Part shown: positions 1 to 8,266 of the stretch, piece after piece
How the letters are laid out: the number at the start of each line of letters is the position of its first letter
Numbering within the stretch: the first letter of the stretch is position 1
DNA from: JABMOV01 sp964654545
GTDB lineage: Bacteria; Fidelibacterota; Marinisomatia; Marinisomatales; JABMOV01
Length of the DNA: 64,000 nucleotides
NCBI GenBank assembly: GCA_964654545.1
Contig: CAZZIU010000007.1
Location: forward strand, 1-64,000
Direction: 5' to 3'
Notes under the pieces: generated by a model
Databases searched by the model: none
What the model was told of the DNA's origin: nothing
What the model saw: only the letters and a program-made list of their open reading frames with translations
Program-made: the position numbers and the translations under genes

Positions 1-294
1 AGAATCCAATTATTAAGTTTCTTGTCATAGTTTCGGTGTTTTTATGTGCCCTAACATCGTGATATACGTAATAATTGCGTATATCGGGCTTTTCGTCTTT
101 ATGCTATTACTACGTTTTAACCGGAATACATCGCGAAAATCATAATGGGTTGGAAAAAATAGTAACGAACTGATGATTAAAAGCAAATTTCATTTGCGAC
201 TACCCAATCATACTTATCTCTGTTTCATTCGTTAGATTGTTGAAATATAAATCCCAGGATAATGCCAGGCAATACTCGGTTACGTGCAGTATGC
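1..294. other. Gene-free left edge with two small inverted repeats
   Basis: No convincing coding frame or RNA gene is visible. Two perfect inverted repeats can be read: GATATACG at 61-68 with CGTATATC at 78-85 (9-base loop), and GCAAAT at 183-188 with ATTTGC at 192-197. Neither is followed by a clear T-run in the direction of the acetoacetyl-CoA synthetase gene that ends at 295, so they are not convincing terminators. Confidence 0.5.
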
Positions 295-2247
295 CTAATC
301 CTTTAATTCATTCAAATTTTCATACAATTTCAAAGAGTCCGGATTGGCCAGGGCATCCTGGTTCAAAACAGTGTCACCATGGATGATCTTTTTCACCGCC
401 ACTTCCACTTTTTTACCATTGATGGTATACGGAATGTCATCAATTGGTAGAATTTTCGATGGAACATGTCGCGGTGAACATTGACTGCGTATTGTGGATT
501 TTATTTTGGATACCAATTCTGCATTCAATTCAGAAGTAGCTTCCATTTTCAAAAATAAAATCACCCGTTCGTCATCCTGCCATTTTTGTCCCACCACCAA
601 ACTATCGGCAATAGCCGGAAAAGCTTCCACGACCCGATAGATTTCTGCCGTACCAATGCGCACACCACCTGGATTAAGTGTGGCATCGCTGCGGCCAAAA
701 ATGCGGACTCCGCCATGATCATTGATGGTAATAAAATCCCCATGATGCCAAACATTGGGAAAAACATCAAAATAGGCTTTGTTGTATTTTGATCCATCCG
801 GATCATTCCAAAAATAAATGGGCATGGATGGAAATGCCGTCGTACAAACCAATTCACCTTTTTCATTCAACATATCGGCACCATTCCCATCGAATGATTT
901 CACATCCATTCCCAGTCCACGGCATTGGAGTTCACCGCGATAAACCGGGAGGATGGGGTTCCCCAGGGCAAAGCAGGAAATGATATCTGTCCCGCCGGAA
1001 ATGGACGATAATTGCACATCCTGTTTTATGTCCCTGTAGACATAGTCAAAATTCTCTTCCATGAGGGGCGAACCGGTGGATAAAATGGCGCGCAATTTTG
1101 ATAAATCGTGATCTTTACGGGGTAAAATACCATTCTGTTCACAGGCGGAAATATATTTTGCACTGGTTCCGAAAACCGTCATGCCCGTTTCTTCCGCCAT
1201 TTTCCAAAGTGCATTACCATCGGGATAAAAGGGTGACCCATCATACAAAACCAGGGTTGCCCCAACGGCCAGGGATGTCACCAGCCAATTCCACATCATC
1301 CAACCACAGGTGGTGAAATAGAAAATAGTGTCATCCCGGCGCAAATCGGTGTGCAACCGTAATTCCTTCACATGTTGAAGTAAAGTCCCACCGGCACCAT
1401 GCACAATACTTTTTGGTAATCCTGTAGTACCGGAGCTATACATGATGTACAGGGGATGATCGAAGGGCAGTTGTTCAAAAATTAATTCAGGCGGATTTTC
1501 TTCTGATACAAAATCAGTGTACAGGATGGAATTGTTCATCAACGAAATATCAGGATTTTCACTCGTGTAGGGAACAACAACCACTTGTTCAACACTGGGT
1601 AATTTATCCAAGATCCCCTGCAATTTTTCCAGGGAATCAAATGCTTTGCCGTTATAAAAATAGCCATTTGCTGCAAAAAGTACTTTTGGCTCAATTTGGC
1701 TGAAACGGTCCAATACACCTTTTATTCCAAAATCGGGTGAGGATGAACTCCAAATTGCCCCAATAGATGCCGTGGCCAGCATGGCAATGATGGATTCAGG
1801 CCTGTTTGGCATAAAACCGGCCACACGATCACCCTTTTTAACACCGAGCCGTTTCAAGGCGCTGGTACATTTTTTTACTTCATCATAGAGTTTTTCATAC
1901 GAAATTGAAAGACGCACCCGGTCTTCTCCATAGAAAATCAGCGCAGTGTTCTCATCTCTGAAGCGCAGTAGATTTTCTGCAAAATTAAGTCTGGCATCCT
2001 GAAACCATTCGGCATGCGGCATTTTCCTGGGATCGTCTACAATGCGTGAATAGGTGTGGGAATGGAGAATGTCCATGAAAATCCATATTGATTCCCAGAA
2101 CGGAGCCGGGTTCTTCACGGACCATTCATGCAGCTCAGCATAAGAAGAAAATGATTTTCTGAAGGTGGTATTACTATACCGAAGAAATTCTGCCATTTGA
2201 GTGTTTTCAATAGACCCGGGTTGTGGCTTCCATAAAATTTCAGACAT
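295..2247 (-). CDS. aacS: Acetoacetyl-CoA synthetase (acetoacetate--CoA ligase)
   Basis: Adenylate-forming enzyme that activates acetoacetate to acetoacetyl-CoA with ATP, cytosolic, linking ketone-body type carbon and PHB or fatty-acid breakdown to central metabolism. The 650 residues match the usual length of the family. The AMP-binding A3 motif (YSSGTTGLPKS) lies near residues 270-280, the conserved NPGGVR stretch near 540, and the C-terminal NGKK near 612 carries the catalytic lysine. The long N-terminal extension (WKPQPGSIENTQM) is typical of acetoacetyl-CoA rather than acetyl-CoA synthetases. It is monocistronic and divergent from the PPi-phosphofructokinase gene. The beta-oxidation operon at 36-43 kb could feed the same pool. 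Confidence 0.93.
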   Translation of the reverse strand: MSEILWKPQPGSIENTQMAEFLRYSNTTFRKSFSSYAELHEWSVKNPAPFWESIWIFMDILHSHTYSRIVDDPRKMPHAEWFQDARLNFAENLLRFRDENTALIFYGEDRVRLSISYEKLYDEVKKCTSALKRLGVKKGDRVAGFMPNRPESIIAMLATASIGAIWSSSSPDFGIKGVLDRFSQIEPKVLFAANGYFYNGKAFDSLEKLQGILDKLPSVEQVVVVPYTSENPDISLMNNSILYTDFVSEENPPELIFEQLPFDHPLYIMYSSGTTGLPKSIVHGAGGTLLQHVKELRLHTDLRRDDTIFYFTTCGWMMWNWLVTSLAVGATLVLYDGSPFYPDGNALWKMAEETGMTVFGTSAKYISACEQNGILPRKDHDLSKLRAILSTGSPLMEENFDYVYRDIKQDVQLSSISGGTDIISCFALGNPILPVYRGELQCRGLGMDVKSFDGNGADMLNEKGELVCTTAFPSMPIYFWNDPDGSKYNKAYFDVFPNVWHHGDFITINDHGGVRIFGRSDATLNPGGVRIGTAEIYRVVEAFPAIADSLVVGQKWQDDERVILFLKMEATSELNAELVSKIKSTIRSQCSPRHVPSKILPIDDIPYTINGKKVEVAVKKIIHGDTVLNQDALANPDSLKLYENLNELKD

Positions 2248-2330
2248 GATATTTCCTTTGACTCAGATGCTGAATTGTAATCATAATTCAGAAGAAATTT
2301 AACAGTTTCCATTCAAGTGAAGGAGATAAA

Positions 2331-2372
2331 ATGTGTAACTTTTATTTCTACCTCAGAGAAAATTTCAAATGA
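2331..2372 (+). CDS. Possible 13-residue leader peptide translationally coupled to pfp
   Basis: A short frame, MCNFYFYLRENFK, begins at 2331 right after a strong Shine-Dalgarno (AAGGAGATAAA). It ends in TGA at 2370-2372, which overlaps the ATG of the phosphofructokinase gene at 2369 as ATGA. The downstream gene has only a weak ribosome site of its own (AGAGAAAA), so ribosomes finishing the leader may reinitiate on pfp. The peptide has five aromatic residues among 13. This is read from the sequence; expression is not shown. Confidence 0.45.
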   Translation: MCNFYFYLRENFK

Positions 2373-3571
2373 AAATTGCATTTTTAACCGCCGGGGGCAT
2401 TGCCCCATGTTTATCCGCATCCATTGGTGGATTAATTGAAAAGTATAATGCATTGGTTCCGGATGCAGAACTTATCGGGTATCTCAATGGATATCAGGGA
2501 CTCCTGTTGGGAGAATCTATACCCTTTAGCGAAAAAGTAAAAAAGTCATATTCCATATTGTACACCTACGGAGGAAGTCCAATTGGAAACAGCCGGGTGA
2601 AACTCACCAATGTTACAGATTGTGTCAAGCGTGGACTGGTGAAAGAGGGAGAACATCCCTTGCAGGTTGCTGCACGCCAACTGAAAAAAGACAGGGTGGA
2701 TATCCTTCACACAATTGGCGGCGATGATACCAATACCGCCGCTGCTGATCTTGCAAAATTTCTACAGGAGAACAACTATGATTTAACGGTTGTGGGATTG
2801 CCAAAAACAGTGGACAACGATGTATTTCCCATTCACCAGACCCTTGGGGCCTGGACAGCAGCGGAGCAGGGCGCCATATTTTTTGAAAATGTGGCCAACG
2901 AGAATACCACCAGCCGGCGTCAGCTGATCATCCATGAAGTAATGGGGAGAAATTGTGGTTGGCTCACGGCTTACACAGCCCTGGAGTATCACCGGCGATT
3001 GGCAAAACGCCGGTTCTTACCGGATATTCTCATTGAAAAACGGCGCTGGGATGTGGATGCACTATATATCCCTGAGCGACCCATCGAGTTTGAGAAGGAA
3101 ATTCAGCGGCTGAGAAATCTCATGGATGAAAAAGATTCGGTTAATATTTTTTTGAGTGAAGGGGCTGGTGTAGATACGATTGTGACAGAGATGGAAGCCG
3201 CCGGTGAAGAAGTGCGCAGGGATGCGTTTGGTCATGTGCGTCTGGATGAAATTAATCCCGGTCAGTGGTTTGCCAACCAATTTACCAGTCGGCTGGGAGC
3301 AGAAAAAACACTGGTACAGAAAAGTGGGTATTTCGCGCGATCAGCTGCCCCCAACAAAAAAGATTTGGATTTAATCAAACGATCCGCTTTTATGGCAGCA
3401 GAAGTTGCTCTGGATAATCACAGCGGCGTTGTTGGCTTGGATGAGGACAATCAAAACACCCTGTCTCTTATTGACTTTTCACGAATAAAAGGGCATAAAC
3501 CATTTGATGCATCCCAACAATGGTTTACAGATTTACTAAACGAAATTGGACAATCATACATTGCAAAATGA
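2369..3571 (+). CDS. pfp: Pyrophosphate-dependent 6-phosphofructokinase
   Basis: Reversibly phosphorylates fructose 6-phosphate with PPi in glycolysis and gluconeogenesis. The 400-residue protein has the PFK signature GGDDTN at 117-122. The second Asp, where ATP enzymes have Gly, is the known PPi-specificity determinant. PKTVDND at 145-151 and MGR at 192-194 are the other diagnostic motifs, Lys146 being the companion PPi determinant. It is followed 16 bp later by class II aldolase, and a terminator closes the pair, so the two consecutive glycolytic steps are co-transcribed. Start chosen at 2369 because the frame is closed upstream by a stop at 2336. Confidence 0.92.
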   Translation: MKIAFLTAGGIAPCLSASIGGLIEKYNALVPDAELIGYLNGYQGLLLGESIPFSEKVKKSYSILYTYGGSPIGNSRVKLTNVTDCVKRGLVKEGEHPLQVAARQLKKDRVDILHTIGGDDTNTAAADLAKFLQENNYDLTVVGLPKTVDNDVFPIHQTLGAWTAAEQGAIFFENVANENTTSRRQLIIHEVMGRNCGWLTAYTALEYHRRLAKRRFLPDILIEKRRWDVDALYIPERPIEFEKEIQRLRNLMDEKDSVNIFLSEGAGVDTIVTEMEAAGEEVRRDAFGHVRLDEINPGQWFANQFTSRLGAEKTLVQKSGYFARSAAPNKKDLDLIKRSAFMAAEVALDNHSGVVGLDEDNQNTLSLIDFSRIKGHKPFDASQQWFTDLLNEIGQSYIAK

Positions 3572-3587
3572 ATAGAGGAGGATCAGG

Positions 3588-4748
3588 ATGGCTAAAACAG
3601 CGCCTGTCTTAAATACAGATAGAATATTTCCGGATAACATGGTGGCCGCCCATGCACTTTTGCTAAAAGCGAAGCGCGGGGAAAAAGGAAACACCAAAAG
3701 CAAGGGTTATGCCGTTCCCGCATTTAATGTTACCACATTTCAGGGAATTAATGCCGCTATGCGGGCTTTTGAATTATTGGGATCGTCAGGATTAATGGCC
3801 TTTTCCAATTCGGCGCTAAAACATTTTGGCGGTGGCGATCAGGTTTTTGGATTGGAAGTCGCCACGTCCTATATTGAGAAAATGGCCAAAAAATCGTCCG
3901 TAAAAATTGCGACCCATTTAGACCACGGTGATTACATTAGCGATAGTGGACGGAAAGTCGTTCAGGCGGCTGTACAATATTTGACCTCAGTGATGGCGGA
4001 TAACAGTACGGACCATGCCAAAAAAATGGCCATGCCTCTTCAGGACAACATTGATTTGACACGAGAAGTGGTGGACATGGCCCATCCGCTGGGATTATCA
4101 GTGGAAGGAGAATTAGGCGTATTGGCCGGTGAAGAAGATGAAGATACCAAATCGGAGTTCTCCACCTACACCAATCCGGATGAATTGGATACATTTCTCA
4201 AAGAAACCGGTGTACTTATGTTGGCACCTACCATTGGAACCATGCACGGACCAAACAAGGGAAAACCGGGACACAAAGTTAAACTCAATATTCCCTTGGC
4301 CCATGAATTGCTGGCAAAAGCAGATAGTATCAATGATGAAATTGTATTCGTTGCGCATGGTGCATCCACAATGTACGAAAATGTAAGAGAATACGCCATC
4401 GAGCAGCTTGGAAAATTGACGGATCCATCAGATGCCGCTCAAAAATGGCGCGATTTTGTTGGAACGGACTGGGATCAAATTGAGGGCCTGATTGAAGCGG
4501 GATTTTGTAAAATTAATACGGATACTGAAAACCGTCAGACCTACCTGTCCGCTCTTCTTGGTGCTATCAATACCAACAGTGCCAAAATTGACATTCGCTG
4601 GTATGACAACATTACCACCGATGCATTGACACAAAGCTATATTCAAAAACTTATTATGGCTGGTAACTATGGTGTCTGGCACGAGCCTAAAATCGATGTG
4701 CATGCATTTACATTCGATTTAAGCACATCACTAAAAGATCTTATTTAA
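3588..4748 (+). CDS. fbaA: Class II fructose-1,6-bisphosphate aldolase
   Basis: Zinc-dependent aldolase that splits fructose 1,6-bisphosphate to dihydroxyacetone phosphate and glyceraldehyde 3-phosphate. The 386-residue sequence shows HLDHGD at 110-115 with zinc-ligand and catalytic residues, GELGVLAGEED near 174-184 and the HGxxKGKPGH zinc and phosphate region near 223. Its length and the long insert after HGPNKG fit the class IIA (E. coli FbaA or yeast) branch. A clear ribosome site (GAGGAGGATCAGG) precedes the ATG. It is second in the pfp-fba operon. Confidence 0.92.
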   Translation: MAKTAPVLNTDRIFPDNMVAAHALLLKAKRGEKGNTKSKGYAVPAFNVTTFQGINAAMRAFELLGSSGLMAFSNSALKHFGGGDQVFGLEVATSYIEKMAKKSSVKIATHLDHGDYISDSGRKVVQAAVQYLTSVMADNSTDHAKKMAMPLQDNIDLTREVVDMAHPLGLSVEGELGVLAGEEDEDTKSEFSTYTNPDELDTFLKETGVLMLAPTIGTMHGPNKGKPGHKVKLNIPLAHELLAKADSINDEIVFVAHGASTMYENVREYAIEQLGKLTDPSDAAQKWRDFVGTDWDQIEGLIEAGFCKINTDTENRQTYLSALLGAINTNSAKIDIRWYDNITTDALTQSYIQKLIMAGNYGVWHEPKIDVHAFTFDLSTSLKDLI

Positions 4749-4765
4749 CGATACCATACATCAAC

Positions 4766-4797
4766 GCAAAAAGCCCCTGTTTTCAGGGGCTTTTTGC
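4766..4797 (+). terminator. Rho-independent terminator after pfp-fba
   Basis: A near-perfect hairpin, AAAAAGCCCCTG paired to CAGGGGCTTTTT around a TTTT loop, with the T-rich arm forming the U-tract. It lies 18 bp after the aldolase stop. The symmetry could make it bidirectional. Confidence 0.9.
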
Positions 4798-4816
4798 TTT
4801 CCTGGAACAAAAGATA

Positions 4817-5053
4817 TTATTGTTTCTGAATTGCTCTGGAAAGTAAAAATCCGAACATATGCGTCAATACCCACCGTAGGGTTGTGAATTTTCCCATTAC
4901 ATCCATGAAGATATGTCTTGCTCCCGGAACGACGACCTGCTTGTTTCCAATTGTTTAAGCGTTTTTTCTACCACCATCCCTATCTTTAGATCGGCCGTAT
5001 CACGCCTAACGGTATTCAAAGCATCCACGGCAAGCAAAACGATATTTAGCATG
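4817..5053 (-). pseudogene. Small ORF and possible short-chain dehydrogenase C-terminal relic
   Basis: An ATG at 5053 follows a good ribosome site (AGGAGAATTATC) and opens a 51-codon frame that stops at 4898. In another frame, open back to a stop codon, lies NKQVVVPG followed by about 35 residues ending at 4817. It resembles the C-terminal tail of short-chain dehydrogenases (xxVVxPGxxN then an amphipathic helix). My reading is a decayed or frameshifted gene remnant. Similarity is from memory only and weak. The rest of the 4798-5196 gap shows nothing. Confidence 0.2.
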
Positions 5054-5196
5054 ATAATTCTCCTATGAATTCAGAGAAAAATTATATGTAACGGATCAGG
5101 TTTCCTTTTCCCGAACAGTTCATTTGCTTTTCAATTTGGTTCAAATACAGGTTCACTCCCTGAGGATAGGTTTCTGGATAGTCGTAATTTCCTGCC

Positions 5197-5667
5197 ATGA
5201 CTGCAGATATTCTACACTTGGCGAAAGCCAGATCAACCATACCCATCCTGGCCAAATGGCTGTATGAAGAATGGGGATATTTACACGAGAATGATTCGAT
5301 ACACCGTCGGATCATGTCTCTTGAAAATCAAGTGGATGAAACCAAAATTCCTTTTACTTATGTAGCGTTAATCGACAAGATGCCGGCGGGAACTGCCAGT
5401 GTAGTAACGACCGATATACCGGATCGACGCGACCTCACTCCTTGTGTTGCCAGCGTTCTGGTCCATAAAAACTACAGGAGAACCGGTATTGGATCCGCAC
5501 TCATGAAGGCTGTGGAAAAACATGCCCAAAGGCTTGGATTTGAGAAGCTGTATTTATTTACCTGGGATCAGGAGAAATTATATTCATCCCTGGAATGGAA
5601 GACGATTGAAGCCTCTGAATATGAGGGAAAATCAATTGTAATAATGGAAAAGAAAATTGGAGATTAA
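5197..5667 (+). CDS. GNAT-family N-acetyltransferase
   Basis: Predicted acetyl-CoA dependent acyltransferase of unknown acceptor, 156 residues, a single GNAT domain. The acetyl-CoA binding motif A is visible as HKNYRRTGIGSALM near residues 90-103 (R-x-x-G-x-G), preceded by the beta-4 strand CVASVLV. The C-terminus LYLFTWDQEKLYSSLEW fits beta-5 and the following helix. The gene stands alone. Its stop overlaps the stop of the small minus-strand ORF that ends at 5664. No strong ribosome site is seen before the ATG at 5197. Confidence 0.8.
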   Translation: MTADILHLAKARSTIPILAKWLYEEWGYLHENDSIHRRIMSLENQVDETKIPFTYVALIDKMPAGTASVVTTDIPDRRDLTPCVASVLVHKNYRRTGIGSALMKAVEKHAQRLGFEKLYLFTWDQEKLYSSLEWKTIEASEYEGKSIVIMEKKIGD

Positions 5668-5783
5668 GATTCGTCGGTTTTGCCGGAATTGTTCGCAGTC
5701 TCTTTTTTGCTATTAAAAGCCCACCATATCCCCATGGCGATACATCCTATTCCCATTTCCGTCATGACACCTGCTTTATTCAT
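5664..5783 (-). CDS. Small 39-residue membrane peptide at operon end
   Basis: ATG at 5783 overlaps the stop of the CYTH gene (ATGAATAA) behind an AGGAATTGGA ribosome site. The frame encodes 39 residues: MNKAGVMTEMGIGCIAMGIW, one hydrophobic helix, then a polar Lys/Glu/Asn/Ser tail. The translational overlap suggests a real fifth gene of the thiN-symporter operon, perhaps a single-pass accessory peptide. I do not recognise the family. Confidence 0.45.
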   Translation of the reverse strand: MNKAGVMTEMGIGCIAMGIWWAFNSKKETANNSGKTDES

Positions 5784-6252
5784 TCCAATTCCTGTAAGGG
5801 TTGGTTACCAGATTGGAATTATAATAGCGGGAATCTCCTGTTATTTCTACCACTGCCCAATCTGGAATTATTATATTTTCGTCCAGCTCATTTAATTCCA
5901 CTTCAGCCACCACCAAACCGCTGTTTTCGCCAAGGAATTCATCCACAATCCATTCCCTGTTTTTAACCAATAAGCGATAACGGGTTTTTTCAATAAGAGG
6001 TTTCTGGCACAAGTCATCCAGCATCAGATTGGCGTCATCCAGCGGTATGTCGTATTCGCATTCAATCCGTGATGCATTTTGGGTGATTCCTTTCACGGTG
6101 AGCGTTGCCAGTTCATCTTTTACTCGAACACGCACCACCCGCTCTTTGGTCGTTGAAAGATATCCCTGCCGAATTTGTTGAACAATCTCAGTCTGTTGCC
6201 ACGCACCACCTGTGACCAAAAATTTGCGCTCAATTTCGCGGTGTGAATTCAT
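5776..6252 (-). CDS. CYTH-domain triphosphate tunnel metalloenzyme
   Basis: CYTH (CyaB-thiamine triphosphatase) fold protein, 158 residues. The signature EIERKFLV at 6-13 supplies the metal-binding ExExK. Alternating basic strands (RVVRVRVKD, RIECEYDIP, EKTRYRLL) and the acidic VVAEVELNE build the tunnel. Bacterial members hydrolyse inorganic or thiamine triphosphate, some make cAMP. It overlaps the symporter gene by 23 bp and lies in an operon with thiamine pyrophosphokinase, which makes a thiamine-phosphate role worth considering. Substrate is not determined by sequence. Confidence 0.85.
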   Translation of the reverse strand: MNSHREIERKFLVTGGAWQQTEIVQQIRQGYLSTTKERVVRVRVKDELATLTVKGITQNASRIECEYDIPLDDANLMLDDLCQKPLIEKTRYRLLVKNREWIVDEFLGENSGLVVAEVELNELDENIIIPDWAVVEITGDSRYYNSNLVTNPYRNWNE

Positions 6253-7642
6253 CTAATTCCGGATTTTTTCGTCTTGCAAATAGCGTAAAAATAAGTAGAG
6301 ATGCTACCATGCCTGTATAAAAAGGTTCAATGATAGAAAACGGTGTACCGAACCAGTGAGTACATAACCACCATATTGCGGAAACGAATACTGGTCCGAT
6401 TATGCCAATCACCGCCTTATCGCTTTGGTAGGAAAATTGGGTGAATGAAACCACGAAGGGCAGGATTAAACCTGGAATGACCATGGAACCCACAAAATAC
6501 CACAATCCAATAACAGATGGAATACTTACGGCCAGAATGAGGGATAGGAAGGCCATCATCGCCAGACCCTGACGTGTGAGGCTCACGGATGTTTGCCCTG
6601 CAATTTTGGGTACGGATTTTCGGATGCGCCACAGGATATCCCTGCCAAACGTCACTGCACTAATTAGTCCCAGGGAGTCCACGGTGGACATAATTGTGGC
6701 AATTAATCCCGTAAGGAAAAGTCCAAACAAGAACGGGGGTAAAATTGCTTTTCCCAACAAAGGGAACACCATCAATGGTTGCGCATCAGGGATGAGAATT
6801 CGGGCATATAACCCGGAAAACATCGTAAGCATATCGAAAACAAACCAGAATCCAACAGCAATTACTATTCCCTTTTTTGCTGTTTTTTCAGAAGCAGCAG
6901 CTGCCGTGCGCTGATAAAAACCGGGATCAATAAAAGTCCACAGGGCAATAAAAAACCAGACCAGAATGTAGGTAAAGGAGTTACCACCGGTTGGCAGCCG
7001 ATGGGCAGGTGGTAATTGACTCCAAAGAACCAAAGGCGATCCTACTGCAGACCAGGCAAACAAAATAAGTAAAATGAACCCTGTAAACATGAGGATAAAC
7101 TGAAAAATATCGGTTCGTACTACCGCACCAAAACCACCTTTCCAGATGTACACCATACTTGTTAACACTGCAAGTAAAATGGATGTAGTCAAGGGAATTC
7201 CACTGACTGCCCGGAGAAGGACACCGAGACTAAGTATATAAGGAGCCGGACTTGCAAGTATAAGAAGCAGCACAGCACTTATTACAGCTGCGCCAGGGCC
7301 ATAATGCAATTCAAAATGATCCGGAATGGATACAAGATTTGCTCTGCGTATACGTGGTGCCAGATAGAAGGCAAACAGCAATGCAAAAAGATAATATGGG
7401 AGGCCAAAAATGACCCAGGTTTGAATCCCGTATAGAAAGGTGTTCTCACCCACACCAAGAATTCCTCCATACCAGGTAGAAACCAGGGTCATAACAAATC
7501 CCGGCAAGCTGAGTCGACGGCCTGCTAATATATAATTGTTCTCATTGTGCGTTGCCTGGCTTGAACGAATGAATCCAATAAACCATAAACCCAGGAAATA
7601 AAGCAGGATGGCAACCCCATCCAGCCAGTGCAATTCAATCAT
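6230..7642 (-). CDS. Sodium:solute symporter, candidate thiamine-precursor transporter
   Basis: SSS-family (SLC5-like) inner-membrane cotransporter of 470 residues with about 12-13 hydrophobic helices and the family-typical N-terminus (LDGVAILLYFLGLWFIG, then YxLAGRRLSLPGFVMTLVSTWYG). Its start overlaps the stop of thiamine pyrophosphokinase as TAATG, and its end overlaps the CYTH gene. SSS proteins called ThiV have been proposed as thiamine or hydroxymethylpyrimidine transporters from linkage to thiamine genes, so the same role is inferred here. Proline, pantothenate or sugar transport cannot be excluded from sequence. Confidence 0.8.
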   Translation of the reverse strand: MIELHWLDGVAILLYFLGLWFIGFIRSSQATHNENNYILAGRRLSLPGFVMTLVSTWYGGILGVGENTFLYGIQTWVIFGLPYYLFALLFAFYLAPRIRRANLVSIPDHFELHYGPGAAVISAVLLLILASPAPYILSLGVLLRAVSGIPLTTSILLAVLTSMVYIWKGGFGAVVRTDIFQFILMFTGFILLILFAWSAVGSPLVLWSQLPPAHRLPTGGNSFTYILVWFFIALWTFIDPGFYQRTAAAASEKTAKKGIVIAVGFWFVFDMLTMFSGLYARILIPDAQPLMVFPLLGKAILPPFLFGLFLTGLIATIMSTVDSLGLISAVTFGRDILWRIRKSVPKIAGQTSVSLTRQGLAMMAFLSLILAVSIPSVIGLWYFVGSMVIPGLILPFVVSFTQFSYQSDKAVIGIIGPVFVSAIWWLCTHWFGTPFSIIEPFYTGMVASLLIFTLFARRKNPELDEFTPRN

Positions 7643-8265
7643 TAAAGTGCTTCGTGACTCTGCATTACAATAAGAACATTGGAGGAATTCAGAGAAAATG
7701 AACTTCCCAGGGATTTATTGCTGATTCCCTCCGAAGGATTGTCAATCCGGTGGTTATCCATGCTGTATTTCAAATTCTCAGAAGTGATGGATGTATTGGA
7801 TAGGGAAAAAATGGATACAATTTGTCCCTTAAAAGATAAAAATGAATTTTTACCGCGTGAGGCAGTAATGGTATACCCGTCCGTCACGATGGTGATTTGG
7901 ATTTTCCCGGCATAATATGCCAACAACAGAAGATGGGCAAAATGATGATCATCCCGGAGTCCCGTAGCGCCGACGATAGTCACATTTTTAATTTTATTTT
8001 TAATGCAATAGTTGATGGCTTTATCCAGATCGGTATTTTTTTGCTCCAGCACATGTACGATTTCAATCCCTCCCGGTAAGTCCGATTTTAAACTATCCAT
8101 ATCGCCAATGACAATATCAGGGTATTTGTCATGTGTAAGCAGTTGATCTGCTGCCCCGTCGGTGCAAATTAGAGTACCTGCATTCTCAATAAATGAGAGG
8201 GGAATTGGATGGACTGGAAATTCGCCATTGGCGAGGATAACCACACCTTTTGGTGTTGTAGCCAT
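7642..8265 (-). CDS. thiN: Thiamine pyrophosphokinase
   Basis: Converts thiamine to thiamine diphosphate with ATP. With the ATG at 8265 the protein has 207 residues. Motifs: CTDGAAD at 34-40, GDMDS at 54-58 (metal and phosphate binding), KNTDLDKA at 76-83 and GLRDDHHFAHL at 102-112, then the C-terminal beta-sandwich (SFKGQIVSIFSL). The start at 8265 is preferred over 8289 because GGAAGG sits at the right distance and the first residues then match the family (VVILANGEFP). It follows the upstream stop by one base (TAATATG). No thiamine biosynthesis gene is in the window, consistent with salvage. Confidence 0.88.
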   Translation of the reverse strand: MATTPKGVVILANGEFPVHPIPLSFIENAGTLICTDGAADQLLTHDKYPDIVIGDMDSLKSDLPGGIEIVHVLEQKNTDLDKAINYCIKNKIKNVTIVGATGLRDDHHFAHLLLLAYYAGKIQITIVTDGYTITASRGKNSFLSFKGQIVSIFSLSNTSITSENLKYSMDNHRIDNPSEGISNKSLGSSFSLNSSNVLIVMQSHEAL

Positions 8266-8266
8266 A

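Noticed and set aside
250..285. GGATAATGCCAG resembling the core of a TPP riboswitch (THI box)
   Set aside because: The match is only about 12 bases. The 5' CTGAGA element and the P2-P5 stems are missing, and no plus-strand thiamine gene follows. Treated as chance.
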